Below are positions 54,963 through 61,463 of a stretch of 61,463 nt of DNA, piece by piece. This DNA is from Candidatus Cardinium hertigii (GTDB taxonomy: Bacteria; Bacteroidota; Bacteroidia; Cytophagales_A; Amoebophilaceae), in contig NZ_RARA01000025.1 in NCBI RefSeq assembly GCF_003788695.1, positions 111,055-172,517 of the forward strand, written 5' to 3'. A program made the position numbers and the translations under genes. Under the pieces are notes generated by a model. The model made no database searches. It saw only the letters and a list, made by a program, of their open reading frames with translations, and was not told the DNA's origin. Positions within the stretch are counted from its first letter, which is position 1; every line of letters begins with the position of its first letter.

Positions 54963-55100
54963 TTTTAATTCAAATTAAAGTTAAAAAATATAATTATGCG
55001 CATCTAGTACCAATAATTTTAAATATTACCAGCTTTTTACAAAAAGGCTTATGGGGGCTTTTTACTACTTAAGAAATGCATGAATTGTGCCAACTTTTTA

Positions 55101-55799
55101 TTATGCTTCTTCTACCACAGCTATGGTGGCAATACTAACTTGTCCAGCTCCTTTGGCTAGCAGCGCTTTTGTACAAGCGATTAATGTAGCTCCTGTAGTA
55201 AGGATATCATCTACCAATAACAGGTGTTTGTCAGTAAGTAAATTTGACTGTGTTACCTTGAAGGCGTCTTTGACATTTACCATACGTTCTTCTTTACTTT
55301 TATGTATTTGAGAGGGGGTATTTCGGGTCCGCTCTATACAGGTTGGGTAGAAGGGAATTTGCAGTGACACTGAAAGCCCTTTTGCAAAAAAATCGCTTTG
55401 GTTATAACCTCGTTCTTGTAATCTTTTATGATGCAGTGGAACAGGTACAATAGCATCTATTGTTTTAACAATAGATGGATATTTCGACAAGCTATTGCCA
55501 TAGCAGTGCCCCAATAGCTCTCCAATTTTGGGCTGATTCTTATATTTCATGGCAAAGAGCACTTGCTCGAGGAGGCTCTGTTTTTTTAATTTATAAAGCG
55601 CAAGTCCATAGGTTATAGCAGCTTTCCCTATAAAACGATCGGTAATGGCATGGTCTACTACCATATGGGAATTTGTTTCAGGAAATGTACTGAAACAAAT
55701 AGTACAAATCAACGTTTCTCCCTGAACTAACCTATGGGTACACCCTACGCATAGGGGAGGAAAAAGACAATCTAATAGTCCAATGATAAATACTTTCAT
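55101..55799 (-). CDS. ComF-family phosphoribosyltransferase-like protein
   Basis: About 232 residues from the ATG at 55799 (MKVFIIGLLDCLFPPLCVGC). The frame is open to 55931, but the extra 44 residues do not fit the family. It has a zinc-ribbon-like N-terminus (CVGC, then CTIC), the double-CxxC type of ComF, VPVPLHHKRLQERGYNQ, and the PRPP-binding motif LLLVDDILTTGAT. ComF proteins are linked to DNA uptake and transformation; the biochemical role is not settled. The four cysteines are kept, arguing against decay. Confidence 0.85.
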   Translation of the reverse strand: MKVFIIGLLDCLFPPLCVGCTHRLVQGETLICTICFSTFPETNSHMVVDHAITDRFIGKAAITYGLALYKLKKQSLLEQVLFAMKYKNQPKIGELLGHCYGNSLSKYPSIVKTIDAIVPVPLHHKRLQERGYNQSDFFAKGLSVSLQIPFYPTCIERTRNTPSQIHKSKEERMVNVKDAFKVTQSNLLTDKHLLLVDDILTTGATLIACTKALLAKGAGQVSIATIAVVEEA

Positions 55800-56152
55800 G
55801 TGTATGATATGCTTTTTTATTTTTAGCCTATTTGTATTAGACCCTCTGCAAAATGCGCTATTATTTATTTTCAGGCTATTAAGCCTGATATGTAGGTTGC
55901 TATCTATTTGTTTGGTTGGCTTATTTAGCAAATCTACATTTCAAATGCACAATACCTGCGATGACGCTGCATCTTATGTTATATTTATTTTTATATTTGC
56001 TATGAACAATTTTTTAAGTTACAAACGCATCATAGATCATCCCATCTGACTGATGCACTCCTTAAGGGAAAATCCTATCATTGTGAATGATCCGATGATA
56101 GTGTATATTTATCAATATTAAAACTTTGCATTTCAGGCATTAGCAAAAGTAG
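55800..56152. other. Gene-free interval
   Basis: 353 bases between the divergent starts of comF-like and hisS. The frames here are shadows or random. I see no repeat-family member or RNA gene; both promoters presumably lie here. Confidence 0.45.
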
Positions 56153-57535
56153 ATGACCATACTACCCACCCTTGTAAAAGGTATGCGTGACTACAGTTCA
56201 CTTCGAGTGTACCGACGCAATTATATTCTTTCAACGATTCAATCCCTTTATGCACTATATGGTTTTGAACCACTAGAAACCCCTGCTCTAGAAAATCGTA
56301 CTACCCTTACAGGTAAATATGGCGAAGAAGGAGAGCAATTAATTTTTAACATACTCAAATCTGGTAATTTTTTAGAAGAAATAGCTTCAGAAATGCGTTT
56401 TGAGAACTACAAAAAAATAAAGCCCCTCATCAGTGATAAAGGACTGCGATACGATTTAACTGTTCCTTTGATACGCTATATTTCAGCCAATCACCGTCAG
56501 ATGCTTTTTCCATATAGACGCTATCAAATGCAACCTGTATGGCGTGCAGATAGACCCCAAAGAGGACGTTATAGGGAATTTTTACAGTGTGATGCCGATA
56601 TTATTGGCAGTACCTCTCTATGCTGTGAAGCAGAAATTTTAAAACTTATTTATGAGGTATTGTCAGCCCTACAGATACGAAACTTTTGCATAAAAATCAA
56701 CCATAGGGGCGTGCTTAGCGCTATTGCTGATGCCGAAGAACAGAGTGAAAAAGAAAAGATATTTTGCATTATTGTAGATAAGCTAGAAAAAATTGGATTG
56801 GAAAAAGTTACTGCTGCCTTACAGAAAGAGGGATTTAGTGAGAGAACCATTGCATTTCTTTCCTCTTTTGTTAATTTTAAAGGAGATAATGGTCAACTTT
56901 TAGCGCAAATGAATGCGGCCATTGGCCATACAGATAAAGGTTCAAAGGCAATAGCAGAATTAACTCAAATAATGGAAAATGCTCATTGTCTTGGGCTTCC
57001 AGAGGCGGTATGTTTGGTTGCCCCAACGTTAGCAAGGGGGTTAGCTTATTACACAGGTCTTGTCATCGAAGCAGCTGTAGCACACACGCCCATAGGTAGC
57101 CTGGGGGGAGGCGGTAGATATGATCATCTTGGAGATTTTTTTGGAACAACCGGATTGTTTGGCGTCGGATTCTCTTTTGGTATAGATAGGCTCTATGATA
57201 TTATGGAAGAGCAGCATCTCTTTGGTTCAGTAGTTAACTATACAACAGAGGTATTATTAGCCAATTTAGAAAAAAAAGCAGAACCCCAGCTTCTTAATAT
57301 ATTGAATCAGTTGCGTTCGAATGGGTTTAAAACAGAAATTTACCCTAATCCGGTAAAAATACATAAACAATTATCCTATGCCAATAAAAAAAATATTCCT
57401 TTTGTAATTATGATAGGACAAACAGAACGATCTACCAATAGCTATGCGCTCAAAGCAATGCAAACGGGTGTACAAAATAGCTATAGCTGGCCGGAGCTAT
57501 GTGACGTATTAAGCAAGGCCTTAGCAGTAAAATGA
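56153..57535 (+). CDS. hisS: Histidyl-tRNA synthetase
   Basis: 460 residues. Class II core: KGMRDY near the N-terminus, LRYDLTVPLIRY, motif 2 RPQRGRYREFLQCDADIIG, and the histidine-binding ARGLAYYTGLVIE. A C-terminal anticodon-binding domain (about 370-460) is complete. It charges tRNA-His. The stop overlaps the start of the downstream metal permease gene (ATGA), an unusual coupling of a tRNA synthetase to a metal transporter. Confidence 0.95.
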   Translation: MTILPTLVKGMRDYSSLRVYRRNYILSTIQSLYALYGFEPLETPALENRTTLTGKYGEEGEQLIFNILKSGNFLEEIASEMRFENYKKIKPLISDKGLRYDLTVPLIRYISANHRQMLFPYRRYQMQPVWRADRPQRGRYREFLQCDADIIGSTSLCCEAEILKLIYEVLSALQIRNFCIKINHRGVLSAIADAEEQSEKEKIFCIIVDKLEKIGLEKVTAALQKEGFSERTIAFLSSFVNFKGDNGQLLAQMNAAIGHTDKGSKAIAELTQIMENAHCLGLPEAVCLVAPTLARGLAYYTGLVIEAAVAHTPIGSLGGGGRYDHLGDFFGTTGLFGVGFSFGIDRLYDIMEEQHLFGSVVNYTTEVLLANLEKKAEPQLLNILNQLRSNGFKTEIYPNPVKIHKQLSYANKKNIPFVIMIGQTERSTNSYALKAMQTGVQNSYSWPELCDVLSKALAVK

Positions 57536-58383
57536 TAGCCATAGAGGCGCTGTGGACGATTATGGTTGCTGCACTCGCCAGTATAAATTGTGCTTTAATC
57601 GGTATCTATTTGGTATTAAGAAAAATAGCCATGATGGGAGATGCGATTGCCCATGCAATGCTTCCAGGTATTGTATTAGGTGTCCTTAGCACGGGATCTA
57701 AAAATTCTCCAGTGATAGTGGTGGGAGCAGGCCTGATGGGCCTGCTCGTTACTTTTCTTGTATCGCTGCTAGAAAAAAAAATAAGGATACAGATAGATGC
57801 TGCCATAGGCATAAATTTCACCTTTCTCTTTGCCTTAGGGGTCATTTTAATCTCTTTTTTTAGTAGGAAAATAGACCTAGACCCAGAATGTAGTCTTTAT
57901 GGTGAACTGGCAACTGTTCCATTAGATATTTGCCAAACGGCCAGTGGGATACACTTAGGTCCTAAAGCATTTTACATTTTACTAATGGTTTTAGTTTGTA
58001 ATATGACTTTTCTTATAATTGGTTATAAACATCTGTTTGTGAGTACTTTTGATCCACAATTTGCGAAAAGTATTGGGGTAAATACCACCTATTGGCACTA
58101 TATTTTAATGGCTGTAACGGCTTTGACAACCGTTGCTGCCTTTGAAGTAGCGGGGGCTATTTTAGTAGTTGCCCTTTTAATTGTTCCCACTGCAAGTATG
58201 TATTTAATCACAAAATGTCTTAAACATCTCTTATTTTATAATATCATCTTTGCTATACTAACCTCTATTGGTGGGTATTACATGAGCCTCTTGTTTAATA
58301 GCTCTATGGCAGCTGCTATGGTTACAACAGCAGGTCTATTATTTTTGGGTACTTTTGTATTTGTCAAATTCAAAAATAATTAG
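57532..58383 (+). CDS. Second ABC-3 family metal transporter permease
   Basis: 283 residues, about eight membrane segments. The family blocks are GIYLVLRKIAMMGDAIAHAMLPGIVLG, FEVAGAILVVALLIVPTASMYLIT and a TAGLLFLGTFVFV end. It would serve as the membrane part of a zinc or manganese importer, perhaps with the member at 51040. The start overlaps the hisS stop by four bases. No ATPase or periplasmic binding protein lies nearby. Confidence 0.87.
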   Translation: MIAIEALWTIMVAALASINCALIGIYLVLRKIAMMGDAIAHAMLPGIVLGVLSTGSKNSPVIVVGAGLMGLLVTFLVSLLEKKIRIQIDAAIGINFTFLFALGVILISFFSRKIDLDPECSLYGELATVPLDICQTASGIHLGPKAFYILLMVLVCNMTFLIIGYKHLFVSTFDPQFAKSIGVNTTYWHYILMAVTALTTVAAFEVAGAILVVALLIVPTASMYLITKCLKHLLFYNIIFAILTSIGGYYMSLLFNSSMAAAMVTTAGLLFLGTFVFVKFKNN

Positions 58384-58456
58384 GACAGCAGAAATGTGCT
58401 ACAAGTAGATGGACTTGGCATCTATATTTGAGAAAAAGTACTATTTTAGGGCCATA

Positions 58457-58779
58457 ACGGATGTTACACACGTAGCTTTATACTGATGTTACGCGGGTAG
58501 CTTTATTTAACACCCAAACTTTTCAACTTTTGAGACCTAATTTGATTAGCATGATTAGCACTTATAAAGTAATTTATGCATCTTCGTGCCATGATATAAG
58601 ATTCAGAAACTGTAAAATGTTATGCATATTTTTTATCTTGTACACACGTTTGGCTTGATCAAAAAGTGTGTAAAAAATCAAAATACGAGAATGGATGCAA
58701 AAAAATTTTTATTTGTATAATTTTATAATAAATAAGGGTTTAATAAGAGCGCGACGCATGGTTGTTGCGTAACATCCGT
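58457..58779. repeat. Second inverted-repeat family, intact copy with hairpin core shared with family 1
   Basis: ACGGATGTTAC (58457-58467) and GTAACATCCGT (58769-58779) are perfect 11-base inverted repeats bounding 323 bp in the 444-base gap 58384-58827. A second ACTGATGTTACGCGGGTAGC follows at 58483. Inside, TACACAC (58641-58647) pairs with GTGTGTA (58666-58672) around the core GGCTTGATCAAAAA, and TTGAT (58655-58659) can instead pair with ATCAA (58677-58681). No coding sequence. Confidence 0.65.
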
Positions 58780-58827
58780 GTATAATATTTTAGTTAATAA
58801 TTTTAAACCACTCTAACAAACATTATA

Positions 58828-59166
58828 ATGAATATAACTGGAAAATTATTTGAAATAACTCCCTCACAACAAATATCTGATTCATTTAAAAAAAGAACTT
58901 TTGTTGCAGAATACGCAGAAAATCCACAATATCCAGAATACGTTTCCTTTGAGTTAATTCAGGATAAATGTGATCTATTAGATGGGTTTAAGGAGGGCGA
59001 GGAAGTAACTATACATTTTAATTTACGTGGAAGAAAATGGACCAATCGAGAAGGGGTTGTGAAATACTTTAATTCTTTGCAAGCATGGCGTTTAGAAAAA
59101 GGCCATCAAATGCACGAAGGAACTGCTACATCTTTTACTGATGCGGAAGATGATCTTCCATTTTAG
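58828..59166 (+). CDS. DUF3127 domain protein
   Basis: 112 residues. It matches the Bacteroidota DUF3127 family throughout (MNITGKLFEITPSQQISDSF, then FKEGEEVTIHFNLRGRKWTN, then FNSLQAWRLE) and ends with an acidic DAEDDLPF tail like those of single-stranded-DNA-binding proteins. An OB-type DNA-binding role is plausible but not shown. Complete and well conserved. Stands alone between the second inverted-repeat element and the peroxiredoxin. Confidence 0.85.
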   Translation: MNITGKLFEITPSQQISDSFKKRTFVAEYAENPQYPEYVSFELIQDKCDLLDGFKEGEEVTIHFNLRGRKWTNREGVVKYFNSLQAWRLEKGHQMHEGTATSFTDAEDDLPF

Positions 59167-59382
59167 GATATGGTGTGGCACTGAACAGGTGCGTGCTGCA
59201 TATATCCTGTACCATTTGTAAAGTGTATACCGTAACAAAAAGTGATTTTTGAGTGCAAAATGTAGGATTTATTAAAAAAAAGTATAGATTTGCATTGTGC
59301 TGTACTGTACATGGGAAAATTTAGTTTAGAAGTAATGGGGACGGGGAGTCTATTTACATTTTTTTATTAATTGTATACAACC

Positions 59383-60021
59383 GTGAGTTTATTAGGGAGC
59401 CAGGCTCCTATTTTTAAAGCAGCAGCCGTCATCAATGGTGGGACTGTTGTAGTTGACTTTTCATTGAAGCAGTTTTTAGGAAAGCAAGAGGTTATTTTCT
59501 TCTTTTATCCTAAAGATTTTACTTTTATCTGCCCTACTGAGTTACTATCCTTTCAGCAATATTTATCCCAATTCATAGAACGAAATGTAGCGTTAGTTGG
59601 CTGCTCTACCGACACGGAAGAAACCCATTGTGCCTGGCTGAACACACCTAAGACCAAAGGAGGTATTGCCGGCGTAACCTATCCATTGGTTGCTGATACG
59701 AGCAAGACCATTGCCTCTAATTATGGTGTCTTAGGCGGTAGTTGGAGCTATAATGACCATAATCAATTGGTTTGTTCTGGACTTCCCATAGCTTATCGTG
59801 GAACTTTTTTAATTGATAAAGAAGGTATCGTACGTTATGTTTCTATTAATGACTTACCGTTAGGCAGAAATATCAAAGAAATATTACGTGTAGTGGATAT
59901 GTGGCAACATGTAATCCAATACGGAGAAGTTTGTCCAGCTAATTGGGCAAGAGGTGATCAGGCCATACAAACTACTTCTGAAAGCATATCCAACTATTTA
60001 ACCCTAAATACAGAACTATGA
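59383..60021 (+). CDS. Typical 2-Cys peroxiredoxin (AhpC/TSA)
   Basis: 212 residues from GTG 59383 (MSLLGSQAPIFKAAA), which gives the usual family start; a TTG at 59371 would add four residues. No ATG is available, so a weak start codon is certain. The peroxidatic Cys is Cys50 in DFTFICPTE; the resolving Cys is Cys184 in GEVCPANW. It reduces peroxides, with electrons probably from thioredoxin (trxB at 32019). The length fits the family. It may protect against host oxidative stress. Confidence 0.92.
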   Translation: MSLLGSQAPIFKAAAVINGGTVVVDFSLKQFLGKQEVIFFFYPKDFTFICPTELLSFQQYLSQFIERNVALVGCSTDTEETHCAWLNTPKTKGGIAGVTYPLVADTSKTIASNYGVLGGSWSYNDHNQLVCSGLPIAYRGTFLIDKEGIVRYVSINDLPLGRNIKEILRVVDMWQHVIQYGEVCPANWARGDQAIQTTSESISNYLTLNTEL

Positions 60022-60147
60022 TAAGAGCTTGATACCATTAACTTTTCTACTAAATTAAGAGGCACTGCAAAGTATATAACTCATAAAATATGATTTACCA
60101 AGCAGTCTTGCCTTACACTTTATTTTTTAACTAAATTTAAAAACACA

Positions 60148-61463
60148 ATGCCAATACATACAAAACAAGAGTTTGGTACCATACGTGGGTTGATATTCCC
60201 CATACACAAACATGAGCTACGTAAATTTTTACCGACGGCTTTAATATTTATTCTAATCTCTTTCTGTTATGCACTTACACGTTCCTTGAAGGATATGAAT
60301 ATGCTTAAAGAAGTTAGTACTGCGGCCATTTATTGGCTAAAAGGTTTCGCTATTACACCCAGTATGATTTTTTTTACGATTCTTTATGGAAAAGTTAGCC
60401 GTTCTACCGGAAGAGATGGCCGATTCAATGCAGTTATGATCTACTTTTTAGCTTTTTTTATCCTTGCATTTGTTTTTTTATTTCCGCAAAAAGAAGTTTT
60501 GCAGCTAACGCGTTTGTCTAAAACACTTATAGCAAAATGGCCACTTCTTACAGGGTTATGGGAGATTCTTGGCGTTTGGCCCATTTCTCTTTTCTATATC
60601 CATGCTGAAGCGTGGGGGACCTTTGCAATAAGTGTCGTATTTTGGACTTTTGTAAATGAGATTACCGCTGTAAGTGAGGCCAAACGTTTTTATAGCTTTT
60701 TAGGTATGTTTGCTGCCCTTGGTAGCATTGCGGCTGGCTATACCCTTAAACTAGAGCGTATCCGTACAAATTTTGATCAAGGTCTTATGTATGTCATTAT
60801 TGCCATTATTTTGATACTGGTAACATATAACTTGTTTACTGCAGATATAAGGGCCAATCCATCCTATTATCAGATTGAAAAAAAGGTTAAAAAGGTTAAA
60901 GTTAAATTACCCTTTATGGAATCTATTAAGTTTTTAGCTCGGTCTAAGTACCTAATGTTTATTTCTATATTGGTGTTAGGTTATGGATTGGTTATTGCCC
61001 TTTTTGAGGGCGTACACAAAACGCAAATGCAGCAATATGTGAACCTAACGGGTGATGCAACGATTTATGCAGGACTTTATGGTCAGCAACAAATTGCATC
61101 AGGCTTTGTGTCTATTTTAGTTGCATTATGTTTTGCTACACCTATTCTGAAGAGAGGATGGTCATTTGCCGCATCTGCTACACCTGTTACGGCATTGGTA
61201 ATGACGGTTTTATTTTTTACTTTCCTGCGTTTTGGTAATGTTTTAGAGGGTTTTTTGACAAATTTTAATATGACCGCTTTACATATGTCTGTTATAGTAG
61301 GCATTTATAATGTAGTCTTGATTAAGGGGGTTAAATATGTTCTTTTTGATCCAACCAAAGAGGCTGTGTATGTTCCATTAGATGAAGAGACTAAAGTTCG
61401 TGGAAAAGCAGCAGTAGATGGCGTAGGCTCTCGTTTGGGAAAGACATTAGCATCTTGGTTGAT
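60148..61463 (+). CDS. tlc: ATP/ADP translocase (nucleotide transport protein), 5' part
   Basis: At least 438 codons from ATG 60148 (MPIHTKQEFGTIRGLIFPIH) and open to the window end, so the 3' end is missing. About ten membrane segments are seen. Family motifs include SFCYALTRSLKD, YSFLGMFAALGSIAAG, and the cytoplasmic block VKYVLFDPTKEAVYVPLDEE with KVRGKAAVDGVGSRLGK. These carriers exchange host ATP for bacterial ADP across the inner membrane and are restricted to obligate intracellular bacteria and plastids. This is the strongest single sign of an intracellular lifestyle in the window. Confidence 0.95.
   Translation, partial: MPIHTKQEFGTIRGLIFPIHKHELRKFLPTALIFILISFCYALTRSLKDMNMLKEVSTAAIYWLKGFAITPSMIFFTILYGKVSRSTGRDGRFNAVMIYFLAFFILAFVFLFPQKEVLQLTRLSKTLIAKWPLLTGLWEILGVWPISLFYIHAEAWGTFAISVVFWTFVNEITAVSEAKRFYSFLGMFAALGSIAAGYTLKLERIRTNFDQGLMYVIIAIILILVTYNLFTADIRANPSYYQIEKKVKKVKVKLPFMESIKFLARSKYLMFISILVLGYGLVIALFEGVHKTQMQQYVNLTGDATIYAGLYGQQQIASGFVSILVALCFATPILKRGWSFAASATPVTALVMTVLFFTFLRFGNVLEGFLTNFNMTALHMSVIVGIYNVVLIKGVKYVLFDPTKEAVYVPLDEETKVRGKAAVDGVGSRLGKTLASWL

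Overview
The window looks like part of the chromosome of an obligate intracellular member of the Bacteroidota, most likely a Candidatus Cardinium or Amoebophilus-type endosymbiont. The evidence is: low G+C in most genes, Bacteroidota-type housekeeping genes (DUF3127 protein, rpsO-pnp-rpoD order, HhH outer-membrane protein, YbeY with Asp as third metal ligand), no obvious Shine-Dalgarno sequences, an ATP/ADP translocase, ankyrin-repeat proteins with export signals, a contractile-injection-system spike, and many intergenic repeats. No tRNA or rRNA gene was recognised. The only RNA gene seen is the small SRP RNA.

Layout. 1-9.9 kb is accessory: a lipoprotein with ankyrin repeats and a C-terminal SET domain, a second large ankyrin protein, two unrecognised lipoproteins, and fabD. 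10.3-19.1 kb holds an HhH/outer-membrane protein, rnr, ybeY, a glycerolipid acyltransferase and a GT61 glycosyltransferase. 19.5-23.5 kb (minus strand) holds a GT39-type membrane glycosyltransferase, a PAP2 phosphatase and rho. 23.9-35.4 kb is a plus-strand block: serS, an M16 peptidase, ffh, rpsO, pnp, rpoD, trxB, a DMT transporter and a sodium/solute symporter. A lone VgrG/Afp8-like spike gene follows (35.5-37.3 kb), then mraY, and two head-to-head acyl-CoA synthetases. One of these is ACSF2-like and clearly richer in G+C than its neighbours. 43.6-47.7 kb carries three consecutive lipoprotein genes, one an alpha/beta hydrolase. 48-61.5 kb carries an AAA-ATPase/nuclease protein, tmk, two separate ABC-3 metal permeases, an HsdR-N-like nuclease, the SRP RNA, htpG, a ComF-like protein, hisS, a DUF3127 protein, a 2-Cys peroxiredoxin and the start of the ATP/ADP translocase.

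How the genes fit together: the transporters, nucleotide translocase and acyl-CoA synthetases point to import of host ATP, metals and fatty acids. The ankyrin, SET, lipoprotein and hydrolase proteins and the spike point to host manipulation.

The most unusual part is the intergenic DNA. One repeat family has GTATCCGTTCA terminal inverted repeats. It has at least seven long copies and many fragments, and is built from nested hairpins whose arms differ between copies while staying complementary. A second, smaller palindromic module is nested in it, and a second inverted-repeat family carries a hairpin with the same core. These repeats also supply the ends of several open reading frames.
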